In this document: in pieces, positions 7,620 to 18,715 of the stretch
Position numbering within the stretch: position 1 is the stretch's first letter
Layout: each line of letters begins with the position of its first letter
NCBI GenBank assembly: GCA_049487715.1
Contig: CP150580.1
Coordinates: 1-64,000 of the forward strand
DNA length: 64,000 nucleotides
From: Pycnococcus provasolii
Taxonomy: Eukaryota > Chlorophyta > Pseudoscourfieldiophyceae > Pseudoscourfieldiales
Reading direction: 5' to 3'
Notes under the pieces: generated by a model
The model's input: only the letters and a program-made list of their open reading frames with translations
Databases searched by the model: none
Told to the model about the DNA's origin: nothing
Translations under genes and position numbers: made by a program

Positions 7620-9089
7620 TTAGACTTTCTCGCTTTGACGCCGCAAAAAAGGGTGCTTAAGTGCTTGACGGGCGGTGATGCGTTTACGCGGATCACGTCG
7701 AAGTAGCTTCTCGCACAGGTCACGAGCCATCGCGTACGTTAGCTCGCCGTCTGCGTCGCCAACCGTCAACGACGCGTCGTCACGCCAAACGTCCTCGTCG
7801 TACTCCACCTCAGCGAGGATTGTCTCGAACCATATGTTTTTCATCGACCACTGCTCTCCCACGGGCTTGCGTCCACCCCAGAAGGGATATCTTCCACCCT
7901 CCACCATGGCGAACAGAAAAATGCCTGCTGACCAAAGATCGCTCGCGTATCCGTATCGCCGCAGAATTACCTCCGGTGCCATGAAGATGGGTGTCCCGGA
8001 CAAGGCATCCAGCTCAGGTGTGCAGTCGGGCAAAAAATTTACCGCAAGGCCGCAGTCAACGCAGCGAAGCTCAAGGTGCGCGCCGCTGTGCGTGGCAGGA
8101 TCTTGCGCAGATATGCCATGCACGACGTCAAGCACCTCGTCGTCCGTGAAGAGGAAGTTGTTTGGCGCGACATCACGGAAGACGATGCCCTGCCTGTGGC
8201 ACGTGGAGAGCACGCGGAGCACCGACGCAAGGATTGCCGACACCGCCGGAAGAGGCAGTCCACGCTGTAACCGGCGTCGTGCAGCGCCGTCATCGTCCAC
8301 CAAGTTTGCCTGCCTCAGTTCCGCAAGAACCGTCTCAAGGCTTGGGCCTCGTACGCGATCCTGCACCAAGTGCACCTTTTTGTCATCCTCGTACGCGCCG
8401 TGCAGTGTGACGACGTCCTTGCAGTGGCGCAGTCGGCTAAGGATGTTCACCTCGTTGCTAATCTTGCGCAGCACCTTGGCCGACGTGGCGTGTGCGTTTG
8501 ACGCCATCGCCCCCGGCAAAGCAGTTGTTCCGTCTAGTGCGCCTGTCCACCTTCGACTCATCGGTCCATCTGGCGAGACGAGCTTTGGAACGGACTTCAC
8601 CGCGAGGCACTCGTCGAGCGGGTCCTCGAAGCTCGCCGCCGCACGCACGACGCCAAAGCTGCCACGCCCAATGACGTCGCCCATGTTGTAGTTCTTGTGG
8701 AGGCCGCGGTCGTATCCAAACACCTCCTTCGCGAGTTCCGCCGGCACGGTGGTGTCATCGGGCAGGCTGAGCGCATACGCGCTGTCCGCCGTAAGCTTTG
8801 GGCTGCATATTTCGCACTTGAGTGGTGAGGAGACATCAAACGATCGGCTTGCGTCGATCGCAATTGAGCTGTAGTCGGGAATAGGACCACCGCTGCTCCG
8901 TCCTGACGACGATGTTGGTTCCTGCGCCGCCGTCACGGCGGCTGAGCATGCGCCACCCAAGCTTCGACGCGCACGTGCATTATGTTTGGCACCTCTGACA
9001 AACCTTGTGTGCGGCCGGCCTGACGCAGCTCCTGTTGCGCGCTTGTGCGCTGGTATCCTGTGAGCGGTCGGGCGTTTCGCAGTCTCCAT
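7620..9089 (-). CDS. Atypical Ser/Thr protein kinase, probably organelle-targeted
   Basis: The 489-residue product starts at the ATG at 9089; the frame stays open upstream but is low complexity. Residues 1-90 are basic and Ser/Ala-rich, like a transit peptide. The kinase domain spans about 135-480. The glycine loop is GRGSFG (141-146), the ATP lysine is in LAVKSV (K165), and an alpha-C Glu is likely in SNEVNIL (E213). The catalytic loop reads FRDVAPNN: the base Asp306 and Asn311 are kept, but HRD-L-K-P is replaced by FRD-V-A-P, so the usual lysine is alanine. The metal-binding DFG is DCG (345-347). GTPIFMAPEV is a normal activation-segment end, and SDLWSAGIFLFAMVEGGRYPFWG is CAMK-like. Insertions sit between beta strands. 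No EF hands follow, so it is not a CDPK. Substrate unknown. Confidence 0.85.
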   Translation of the reverse strand: METAKRPTAHRIPAHKRATGAASGRPHTRFVRGAKHNARARRSLGGACSAAVTAAQEPTSSSGRSSGGPIPDYSSIAIDASRSFDVSSPLKCEICSPKLTADSAYALSLPDDTTVPAELAKEVFGYDRGLHKNYNMGDVIGRGSFGVVRAAASFEDPLDECLAVKSVPKLVSPDGPMSRRWTGALDGTTALPGAMASNAHATSAKVLRKISNEVNILSRLRHCKDVVTLHGAYEDDKKVHLVQDRVRGPSLETVLAELRQANLVDDDGAARRRLQRGLPLPAVSAILASVLRVLSTCHRQGIVFRDVAPNNFLFTDDEVLDVVHGISAQDPATHSGAHLELRCVDCGLAVNFLPDCTPELDALSGTPIFMAPEVILRRYGYASDLWSAGIFLFAMVEGGRYPFWGGRKPVGEQWSMKNIWFETILAEVEYDEDVWRDDASLTVGDADGELTYAMARDLCEKLLRRDPRKRITARQALKHPFLRRQSEKV

Positions 9090-9423
9090 GGCGTTGAAGG
9101 GGCGTATGAAAGGAGAAGGAGGGGGCGCGTGGGGAGGGGAGGGGGTCCACGTGGTTAAGGGCTCCGAATGGTCTTCTCCTGGTTCCCTTTTTCTTCCAAA
9201 TTCCAAGGCGCCGCCTGATGCCTGAGGCCTGATCAAGGAGCAGGACGCCTGAGGTCTGCCATCTGAGGTCTGAGGGAAAACGAACCTTAACATTTCACGC
9301 CTTCTCACTTTTGGCGGGCCTTGGAGTGTTTCGTATTCCAGCCTCGAGGGGATCCCCGCCCCTCCCTTTCCCTTCCTCCTGGTCCGCGCGCAAGCTTCAT
9401 CATAGTCTAGTCCCTTTGGCCTG

Positions 9424-9425
<2 letters not shown>
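9090..9425. other. Promoter side of the kinase gene, no gene recognised
   Basis: The stretch runs from the kinase start to the poly-G tract. It holds GGGGA-rich sequence at about 9118-9142 and a short repeated CCTGA/TGAGG pattern at 9215-9272. Neither strand shows a credible gene. Confidence 0.4.
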
Positions 9426-10173
<748 letters not shown>

Positions 10174-10887
10174 ATGCGGGCGCGCACTCTACTGCAGGCG
10201 CTGGGACTGGCGGCGCTCGCATTTCCGCAGCTCGCTCAGGCGCAACATGGGACAAACGAAGCGTACCGCGAAGCGATTCAACTCGGGTAAGCGAGCGAAC
10301 GAGTGACTATGTCTTGCCGCGACTGGGCGAAGGGATACATAACGCTAACACTTAACTTCTTGCAATTTCCCTCTCCCTCTCCCTCCCTCTCTCTCTTTCA
10401 ACACACGCACCGCAGACGTACAGGTAGGTCCGCAGAGGCTGACCGCTGGCATCACGGCTCGAATGCCATCACGGACCGCGTGCTATACCGACTCGAGCGC
10501 TTCTACGGACGCTCGCAGGAAGTGGAGGCGGGCTTAGGGCACTTTCAGCCAACGAACTTTGCACAGTCGAGTCGCAGACAGTCACTACAGAAGTCAAACA
10601 CGCAGTCGCGCAGGTTTGGGTCGAAGCACGGCTTGCACATGAGCGAACGAGGTTCAAGGTTTCAAAGCATGCTTGCACAGAAGGCTTACAGTCTCGGGCA
10701 TAACCTGGGCGTCAGCCGTGGCTCCGCTGGACTTGCTCTCGCACGCGGTGTGCCGTCAGCTGTGACTGACTTTAGCACGGTGCGCAGCGGTCGCGACGCG
10801 CGCAGACAACGTCGAGACGACCTGCAAGACGCGCTCATGCGTGAGACACACGACCATGAACGCCGACGTGAGCGCCGTCGCAGGTGA
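10174..10887 (+). CDS. Small secreted basic protein, two exons (predicted intron 10287-10415)
   Basis: Exon 1 (10174-10286) encodes a clean signal peptide: MRARTLLQALGLAALAFPQL then AQA, with likely cleavage before QHGTNEAY. The frame would stop at once, but the stop lies inside CTCGG|GTAAGC, a strong 5' splice site. The proposed intron is 129 bp. It has a CTAAC-like branch sequence near 10344, a long CT tract, and ends ACCGCAG at 10415. Joining the exons restores one frame to the TGA at 10885-10887, giving 194 residues. The mature part is rich in Arg, Ser and Gln and ends in an Arg/Glu-rich tail. I recognise no domain. The end AG|GTGAAG could itself be a second donor, so the 3' end is uncertain. 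This is the only intron I can argue for in the window. Confidence 0.5.
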
Positions 10888-11127
10888 AGTCTTGCTGGCG
10901 TTACAGCGGCTTGTTGAACGACGTGGCTCGTCTCGCGTTTGTCACCAGCGCGGCGAACCGTACGTCAGCGACGCGCGCGTTTTGTAATCGTAGCCAAGTC
11001 TCTCGGAGGACTTGTTGTACAGTTCAAGGGGTGGATCCCCTCAGGCACCCGCCCCCCGATGGGTCCGACCCGTCCCGGCTCCCCCCCTCTCTCGCTCGCC
11101 GTTCCCCTCTCACATGAATCCCTGGGG

Positions 11128-11283
11128 ATGATGCGCACGGGGGCCGCCGCGCGTGACGCCGCGCAGCCGCAGCCGGCGCCGGCAAAGCGAGCGCGCACCA
11201 GCGGCGCAGGAACGTTGGGCGTTGCGGACGGTGAGGCGGAGCTGGAGCGCATTCTGGGTTGTGTCGGAGGATCCGGACCAGCT

Positions 11284-11323
<40 letters not shown>

Positions 11324-14319
11324 ACTCGGATAAAGGGGACGACGATGTTGGCCAGCCTAGCGAAAATGATGCCGTGAAAGGAGACGAGGGACACGCCGCC
11401 GCGCCTGCGCCAGCACTCAGTGAGTATCTCGCGCAGTCGTTTCAAGGAGGAAATTGCTCGGTGAGCGCACTCGGCGGACCACGCGCGCTGGGGGGCGCGG
11501 GTGGCGGCCTTGCCATGGGTGCGATGATGTCCACGCAGCAAGGAGCCACACCACTTCCAGACAGTGCAAGGATGGGGGCAAGTGGCGCCGCAGGAGGAGG
11601 TGGACACAGTGCATCACCGGAGGGTGCAAGCGCGGCTTCGCTGAGTCGGGTATTTGACAGTCTCGGTGGCGGGGCGCCTGCGAGTGGTGGCACTGACGAC
11701 GACGACGACGAACCAGAGGAGGAGTGGCCTCCTGAGGGTCACATGACCATTCCCATTCTGCGGCACCAGCGCATTGCGCTTGCTTGGATGCTGAAGCGCG
11801 AGACTGCTCAGGGCAACGTGTCGCAGAAAAACGCAGCTGGTGCTGCTGGTGGTGACGACGCGCTACGTCCGTCAGGGCCACCGGGTGGAATTCTTGCTGA
11901 TGATCAGGGTCTCGGCAAGACAATTTCCACACTAAGCTTGCTTGTGTCGAGCCGTGCACCACGCAATCGAAACGACAACATTCGAAAGGTGAGGCAGCTT
12001 CAAAATGTGGGAAAGCACAGGCAAAGTGCTGTGAAGACGGAGCGTGATGCCAACGCATCAGGTGCGAGTCCGATCAGCCCAAACAATCCCACCAGCCCTA
12101 CCAGCCCGACCAGCCCCACCAGCCCGACCAGCCTCACCAGCCCGACCATCAGCCCTGCCGGCGGGACATCGAGACCACGCGAGGTGAACAACATGGTGCG
12201 AGGTGGAACACTGGTCGTTTGCCCCACGAGTGTGCTTCGACAGTGGGAGCGCGAGTTTCGCGAAAAGGTGTCGCGTACAGCGCAGATGTCAGTGATCGTA
12301 CACCACGGTCCCGGTCGCACAAAGGGAGACCTAACGCTCGCGTCGTACGACCTCGTGCTGACGACGTACGCTATTGTCAGCCTCGAGACGCCGCTGCCTG
12401 GTGTGTCTGGCGCAGAATCGCAGAGTGGCCCGCTGAGTCGCATACAGTGGCATCGGATCGTGCTCGACGAGGCGCAGGCAATCAAGAACGGCAGGACACG
12501 TGTCGCGCGCGCGTGCTGGGCTCTGAGAGGCAAGCGTCGGTGGTGCCTCAGCGGCACGCCCGTGCAAAACCACGTCTCAGACCTGTGGAGCGTGTTTCGT
12601 TTCCTACGCTACCGTCCGTTCGACGATCCGAGGGCTTTTCGCGAGCACGTACTGGACGCGATGCGAGAGGATCAGTCGAATGGCTACGACCGCCTGCGCG
12701 TAATCCTTACGCAAGTTGCCCTGCGGCGCACGAAATCTACCAAAATCAACGGGGAACCTGTCGTGCGCCTCCCTAAACGCATCGATCATGTGGAGCAGCT
12801 TGAGCTCGGAGAGACAGAGCGTCAATGCTACGAGGCATTGGAGTGCGAGAGCTTAGCCGAGATGGAGGCTATTGATGCACGGGCGCACATGACAATGCAA
12901 TCGAACACCGGTGAGCCGACGCGATATGCTCATGCGCTGCGCATGCTGCTTCGTCTGCGGCAGGCGTGCGATGACATGAGCCTTGTGAGAGGCGGGAGCC
13001 CCCAATTCCTTGCTTGCCGCACGAAGGCGATCGCGGCGGGTCATGCGGCGCTGCCTCGCGGACAAGCTCCCGCCCTGGCAACGGCGCCGCCTGGAGAATC
13101 GACGCCTCCAAGGATGGTAGCTGTCGATGCCGCGGGTCGCGCGCGCCTGCTTTCGCTGATTGAAGGTGGTGAGGCAGAGTGCCCCGTTTGCCATGATGCT
13201 GTGGAGGATCCCGTTGTGTCTTTCTCATGCCGCCATGTGTTCTGCTCTGAGTGCGCGTCAACACAGCTTGCTGAGGCGTCTGGACGTGATGACGACGAGT
13301 GCTGGCTTTGCCCCGCATTTGGATGTGGAAAGCCAATCCGCCCGCAGGATATTTTAAGCCGAGCACAGCTGTGCGACGGCGCAATGGACGCGGTCGGTAC
13401 GCCCGGAGCCGCGCCTGAGGCTACCAATGGACTGTCGGCGCAGTCTTTGTCGGCGCCGTCGGTTGGCGCCTCGCGGCCTGCGGTACTGGGTTCGCACTGC
13501 TCCACTAAGGTGCGTGCGGTTCTCACATACATGGACACGCTCAGCCGTCGGTGCGGCTGGCCTCGTGTTCGCGCAAGCGACGGTGTGCCGCTGAGCGTTC
13601 TGCTCGCAAACGGCACACTCGGCAAGTCTACGGTAACGTCGCCAGGTAGCGCGGCCAAGAAGCATGTGAAAGTGCTTGGTCCTGGATGCTCAAGCATGGC
13701 AACGGTTTCGTCGTTGCCGAAACTTCCTCCTCTCCCTCCGGCGCCCGGACCGCCCCCGGGCACAGAAACGCTCGAGAAGGTGGTTCTCTTCTCTCAGTGG
13801 ACATCAATGCTTGATATTCTCGAGGAGAAGATGCGCTTTGAATGCTACCCATACCGTCGCATTGATGGCAGCATGGCGGTAGCGAAGCGCGAGGATGCGC
13901 TTAGCGACTTTCGCCAGTCGACGCATGAGTCGCCCCGCATTCTCCTGGCTAGTCTCAAGGCGGCCTCTGTGGGCCTGAATCTCGCCTGCGCAAATCACGT
14001 GATGCTTGTGGACCCGTGGTGGAATCCGACGACAGAAGAACAGGCGATTGACCGATGCCACCGCCTTGGACAAAGACGTGAGGTACACGTGGTGCGCTTT
14101 CGATGCGTCTCCACTGTCGAGGATCGTATCTGGGAGCTTCAGTCGCAGAAGCGTGAGCTTGTGGGTGCGGTAATGGAAGGAAAAGGTGGCGATGGCGCGA
14201 CAGCAGGTGCCTCGTTCGGCGGACGTCAGCGTTTGTCCATGAATGAGCTCATGTGGCTTTTCAAAGCCAAAAAGGCAGGAGGAGGAGGAGGAGGAGGAGG
14301 AGGCGGCGGCGGCAGGTGA
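11128..14319 (+). CDS. SNF2-family helicase with RING finger (CHR27/28-FRG, Rad16-like)
   Basis: The 1063-residue ATPase starts at the double ATG at 11128/11131; the frame is open upstream but reads as leader. The N-terminus is Ala/Ser-rich and disordered. The SNF2 motifs follow in order: ILADDQGLGKT (Walker A), VVCPTSVLRQWEREF, the DEAQ box in VLDEAQAIKN, and WCLSGTPVQN. A RING finger (CPVCH...CRHVFCSEC...CWLCP) sits between the two helicase halves. The C-terminal half has VVLFSQWTSMLDILEEKM, SLKAASVGLNLA, LVDPWWNPTTEEQAIDR and CHRLGQ. RING insertion at this place is typical of the Rad5/Rad16 group, and the wording is closest to plant CHR27/CHR28 (FRG), linked to RNA-directed DNA methylation. 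It probably acts in the nucleus as translocase and E3 ligase. A 9-bp coding repeat lies between motifs I and Ia. Confidence 0.9.
12088..12147 (+). repeat. In-frame 9-bp tandem repeat (Pro-Thr-Ser units)
   Basis: Six copies of a 9-bp unit close to CCGACCAGC, plus a partial one, encode repeated Pro-Thr-Ser inside the SNF2-RING protein. The repeat lies in a loop insertion just after the Walker A region, so length changes should be tolerated. Confidence 0.85.
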
Positions 14320-14439
14320 TCTACTTACTATAAATATAGTTTAGTTGTGAAAGAAGAGATGTAACTCCAAGATAAATCTCGCTTTATTCCCAAAACAAGG
14401 TTCGGATGGTCCATTACACGAATAATATGCGTTGCAGTT

Positions 14440-15765
14440 TCAATGTGGAACATTTTTCGGCAGCTTGTTAATTTTATCGCTTCGCCAGTCCGTTCTCATC
14501 TGATTTCGCATTTGCTTATGTCGTGCTTGTATGCTAGCGACACCCTCCGCGGCATGCGCAGGTGTACCCTTGACGCGTCGCGACAAGCCAACGGTTGCAA
14601 TTCCCATCTCTTGATACCGCTGCGAGACGACGGCGAGAGATACGGAGGCGCGCGTATCCGCCGGCTTGTACCGTTGCTTGTAGTATCGCGCGTACGCACG
14701 GTGCCCGAAAGACCGCGTCGTTGTCACACCGCCCTCGTCAACGCTGGATCTACTCACACTCACAACGAGCTCACCACTTTGTGTCGTGTACGTGCTTCCG
14801 CCGGTCTGGCCTGGGCGGCTGGTGGCACCTGACGGTACCAGTGCTAGGCTCCGGCTGCTCGACGCACCTGCCATTTCCATTGCCGCGACTTCGTCGTCGG
14901 ACATCTCCTCCCATTCCTCATTATCGTCGATGTCGTCGTCTTCGTCGCCGCTTTCCATGTCAAGCTCGTAGAAAATATCGTACTCGTCTTCGTTGCCCTC
15001 GAACAGCATACGGCACTTATTCGTGTCGACCATGTGGCGCTGCACAGCGTGCAGGTTTGGAAATCGCTTCGCGTCCGGGTCAAGACCACTCATGTAAAGT
15101 GGTATGCCACCCTCCACGAGCTTTGCGCCAAGATACCGCAGAAGTCCCTCGACGTCCATGAGTCGGTCAACGTACGGCAGGAAGAAACCATAACGTTTGT
15201 GCATGCTTACGAGACACGCCTCGACGGACTCAAATCGCTCGTTGCTGAAGAGGCAAGTGCACGGATCCCACCGCTCATCCTCCTCCTCTTCCTCCTCCTC
15301 CTCCTCCATGTCGTCCTCCTCCCTCTGCTCCTCCATGTCGTCGTCGTCGGCGGCGCGACCGGCGCTCGCCTCTCTCTCATTTTTCGACTTGGCGTCAAAC
15401 ACCTGCGGCGTCGCGTCGAACGTGCCGTTCGTTCGTGCCAACCTTTGAGCAAGCAGCGCCTTATACTTCTTCGTCTGCGTGTGAGCACGGTACGTCGCCT
15501 CCGACTGGAACCGCTTTTTGGTGAGCGGGCAGACGAAAACCTGCGCCTGCGCCACCTGTTGCGCGCGAGCAAGCTGTGCGCGTCGTGCGTCGAACCACTG
15601 CAGCGTGACTGGTGGCAGCGATGCGACCTTGCGCTTGAGGTTGTAGCGGTGCAGGTCCGTGCGGTAGTGCGTCTTCAGAAGGTCGGGGTGAGCGAAAGCG
15701 AGCAGGCACGTCGCGCACGCGTTGGAGGTGGTGGCGTGCGCGTCATCACGCTGCGCCGCCGCCAT
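14440..15765 (-). CDS. REI1: Cytosolic 60S biogenesis factor REI1/ZNF622
   Basis: REI1 helps strip the shuttling factor Arx1 from cytoplasmic pre-60S particles and probes the polypeptide exit tunnel. The 441-residue protein starts at 15765. C2H2 fingers of the U1-like type are seen at the start (CATCLLAFAHPDLLKTHYRT, followed by DLHRYNLKRKV, which is the signature basic segment), again at CPLTKKRFQSEATYRAHTQT, and in CLFSNERFESVEACLVSMHK. Downstream, GLLRYLGAKLVEGGIPLYMS and FPNLHAVQRHMVDTNKCRM are highly characteristic of REI1/ZNF622. An acidic Asp/Glu stretch divides the fingers. The C-terminus, beginning at GHRAYARYYKQRYKP, is the usual conserved tail. A telo-box-like AAACCCCTAACCCT lies about 100 bp upstream of the start. 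Confidence 0.9.
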   Translation of the reverse strand: MAAAQRDDAHATTSNACATCLLAFAHPDLLKTHYRTDLHRYNLKRKVASLPPVTLQWFDARRAQLARAQQVAQAQVFVCPLTKKRFQSEATYRAHTQTKKYKALLAQRLARTNGTFDATPQVFDAKSKNEREASAGRAADDDDMEEQREEDDMEEEEEEEEEDERWDPCTCLFSNERFESVEACLVSMHKRYGFFLPYVDRLMDVEGLLRYLGAKLVEGGIPLYMSGLDPDAKRFPNLHAVQRHMVDTNKCRMLFEGNEDEYDIFYELDMESGDEDDDIDDNEEWEEMSDDEVAAMEMAGASSSRSLALVPSGATSRPGQTGGSTYTTQSGELVVSVSRSSVDEGGVTTTRSFGHRAYARYYKQRYKPADTRASVSLAVVSQRYQEMGIATVGLSRRVKGTPAHAAEGVASIQARHKQMRNQMRTDWRSDKINKLPKNVPH

Positions 15766-16005
15766 TTGGCTGAGTTGTGGTGGAAAGGGAAGGGGGGAAG
15801 GGAAGGGGAGGACTCGGGGGGAGGAGCAGGGAGGGAGGGGGGACAAGGGGGGGCGTCCAGCCAAACCCCTAACCCTTCGCTCACGGTGTGACCCACAGTC
15901 TGTGACCCACGGCACCAAACACCACCTACACCTGTTCCGTGTCCCTGTCACAGACAGCTTATGATAGCTCCCCACAAGTGCTGGGAAACACAGGTTAAGA
16001 GTTTA

Positions 16006-16039
16006 CTCGCTCACTCGCTCGCTCACTCACTCACTCACT
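16006..16039. repeat. CTCA/CTCG tetranucleotide repeat overlapping the end of the KARS gene
   Basis: About eight units of CTCG or CTCA span the stop codon of the lysyl-tRNA synthetase gene. The last codons of that gene (Val-Ser-Glu-stop) are made by the repeat, so its C-terminus could vary between strains. Confidence 0.8.
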
Positions 16040-17954
16040 TCGTCGTCCCCCTCCTCCTCCTCGCTCTCGCCGCCGCTCGCTTCTCTTTGAGATGCCGTCT
16101 GGCGAAGCAGCGGGAACGCCACGACGTCGCGAATCGAGGCTGAGTCAGTGAGAAGCATCACCAGCCGGTCGACGCCCAGGCCCATGCCAGCTGTCGGAGG
16201 CATGCCGTACTCGAGCGCGTCGAGGAAATCCTCGTCCACCTCAACTGCGTAGTTCTCCTCGGCATTTTCGCGCCACTCCGCGAGCGCCTTCTCGCCGCCA
16301 CGAGACAGTGCGGCTGACTCCGCAGCTTCGCGAAGAGACGTCTGATTGCGCACCTGCTCCTCGAGACGGTTACGCTGGTCAATGGGATCCGTCAGCTCGC
16401 TAAAGGCATTCGCGAGCTCGCGGCCGTAGATGAAGAGCTCGAATCTCTCGACGCGAGCATCGGAAAAGTCGCGGTGAGGTTTCGCGAGCGGTGAGATCTC
16501 CACGGGATGGTCTGTCACAAACGTCGGCTGAATGAGCGTGCTTTCGACGAGTTCCTCGAAGCACGTGTTGAGCACGTGGCCGGTCGTCGGGCATCCCTCA
16601 ATCAGACCGCGAAACAGCTCGCACTTCTCGCACGCGAGAGCCGCGGAAACGGCTTGCGCGTGCTTCATCGCGCCGCCATTCTCACCACCACCAAGAAAGT
16701 CTATGCCAGTTGCCTCGATCACGAGGTCGTTCATGCTCACTCGGCGGAATGGTGCGGCGAGGGAGATGCTCGTTCCCTGGTACTCGAGCGTGTCCCCTGC
16801 GCCAAGCGCAGACGCGCAGGAAAGAACCATGCTCTCCGTCAGCTCCATCATATCCCCGTAGTCGGCGAACGCCTGGTAGCACTCCACGCTCGTGAACTCC
16901 GGGTTGTGGCGAGTGCTCGTGCCCTCGTTGCGAAAGACGCGTCCAAGCTCGAACACACGCTCGATGCCTCCAACGACGAGACGCTTGAGATGCAGCTCCG
17001 TGGCAATGCGAAGCGTGAGGTCACGAGCGAGTGCGTTGTGGTACGTCAGGAACGGCCTTGCGTCCGCACCGCCAGCGCTGCCGTGCAGCACGGGCGTCTC
17101 CATCTCCAGGAATCCTCGACCTTCCAAGAACGAGCGGATTGCACTCGTCACCTTCGAGCGCGCGACGAACGTTGACACGACGTCCGGATTTGAAATCATG
17201 TCCAGATGCCTTTGACGGTATCGTTTTTCGACGTCTGTGAGACCATGGAATTTATCGGGCAAAGGTTTAATTGCCTTGGTGAGCATCTGCAGCTCGCGCA
17301 CGGTGACGCTCAGCTCACCCTTGTCCGTTCGCTTGATCCCTCCAGCCGCTCCGACGATGTCGCCGACGTCAACGAGTGTCCTTACGTCCGAAAACGCGAG
17401 CTGGCCAGCGGGCGTGTCGCCATCCGCCTTGGGGAACCTGCGACTTTCGCAGAAGAGCTGCACAGTTCCCTGCTGATCTCGCAGCGTCAAGAAGGCGAGC
17501 TTTTTGCCAAACGACCTCTTCGCGACGACACGGCCAGCCACACGAACGGGTTGCTCGAGTGCGTCGAATCCCGTCTCCACCGTCTCACCGTCGTCAGGTT
17601 GGTCGTCCGTGGTCAGACGCACCTCCACACCCGGCGCTAGGTCAGCGTACCTCGCCTGTAAGGCGTCGCACAAGTCTGTACGCTCGTAGCGGTACGCGAA
17701 CGGCTCTAGTCCTCGACCTCGCAGCTCCGCCACCTTTTCAACTTTGATGGCACGCACGTCCGACGAGCTCAGTTCCGCGGGCGAGTCGTCGTGCGCCTTC
17801 TTACCGCCTTTATTCTTATTGTTTCCTCCCTTGTTCGTCTTTTTCCCGGTCGCCTTCTTCTTGGTTGGTTCCGTGGATGATGACGACGATGACGATGACG
17901 ATGACGACGGTGTTGTAGACGACGGCGTGGATGTCGAAGACGCAGATGCCGCGA

Positions 17955-17989
<35 letters not shown>

Positions 17990-18213
17990 TCGACGGTTGA
18001 CGCCGCGAATCCGCGCCAGCCTCGCGCTCGCCGATTCCGTGGTCTAGAAGCACACAATGCAGTGCCGGGTCGTCGACTGCCGCTGCCGCCGGTGCTGGAG
18101 GTGGTACTGCTGCGCGAGAGTAGCTTCAAAGCTGCGCGCGAGCTTATAGAGACGGACATGGGTGTGCGACCAATATAATGCTGCGACATGAAGGCGTGCG
18201 AGAGGGACGCCAT
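16027..18213 (-). CDS. KARS: Lysyl-tRNA synthetase, class II, with organelle-type N-terminal extension
   Basis: The enzyme charges tRNA-Lys with lysine. The 728-residue protein begins at 18213. Residues 1-40 are Ser/Arg-rich with few acidic residues, as in a mitochondrial or plastid presequence. A poly-Ser and then Lys/Gly-rich linker (about 60-130) precedes the OB-fold anticodon-binding domain, which contains ELRGRGLEPFAYRYERTD and RVAGRVVAKRSFGKKLAFL. The class II catalytic domain has motif 2 at GRVFRNEGTSTRHNPEFTSV, then FVTDHPVEISPLAKPHR, and motif 3 at GLGVDRLVMLLTDSASIRDV. These are typical LysRS-II features. A long extension suggests organellar or dual targeting; a cytosolic isoform from an internal ATG is possible. 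The acidic C-terminus partly derives from the tetranucleotide repeat. Confidence 0.93.
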
Positions 18214-18715
18214 GGAACCTGAGGAGCGTGAGTGAGGGGAGGGATAGTTGTGGATAAAACGGAACACGAAAGAGGAGGGGGAGGGGGACAAGTTCAGGGC
18301 AGGAAAGGCAGTCAGGGAAGGGGGATCCGTCCTTGGGTGGAAGGCTATACACGCAACTTCTTTTTGCTCGCCTTCCTAGTTCTCCTCCCCCGGGGAATAA
18401 AATAAGGGCCCCTTGTTGTGGCGGCGCCTTTCCTTTCTTCGTCCCCCAGTGCCTCTCTCCTTCCACGGGACTGATTGATTACCCGATCAAGTAAAGATCA
18501 GCGTCATCACTCCTACTTGCTGTACGCTAGCTACCTTTACGACGTCTCGCTTTCGCTTGACTCGTATTAATAATAGGAACGGGCGTCCAGCTTCCTGCCT
18601 TGGTGCCTTCCGATCATCGTCACGTCGTCGTCGTCGTCGCTTAGATTATTCACCACCTTCCTCACAGGAAGTTTGTTTCAACAATAAGAATACCTTTAGG
18701 AATCAACTCAGATCC
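18214..18715. promoter_or_regulatory. Divergent promoter region, KARS and ACL5
   Basis: The 502-bp gap separates two genes transcribed away from each other and must contain both promoters and leaders. The frame before the ACL5 start is open for 53 codons but is Arg/Ser-rich and dominated by (CGT)n at 18621-18640. No further gene is seen. Confidence 0.5.

Noticed and set aside
10884-11117. Extension of the small secreted protein through a second intron (donor AG|GTGAAG at 10885)
   Set aside because: A possible acceptor near 10948 keeps a frame open to 11117, but the encoded Arg/Pro-rich sequence is not convincing and the acceptor is weak.
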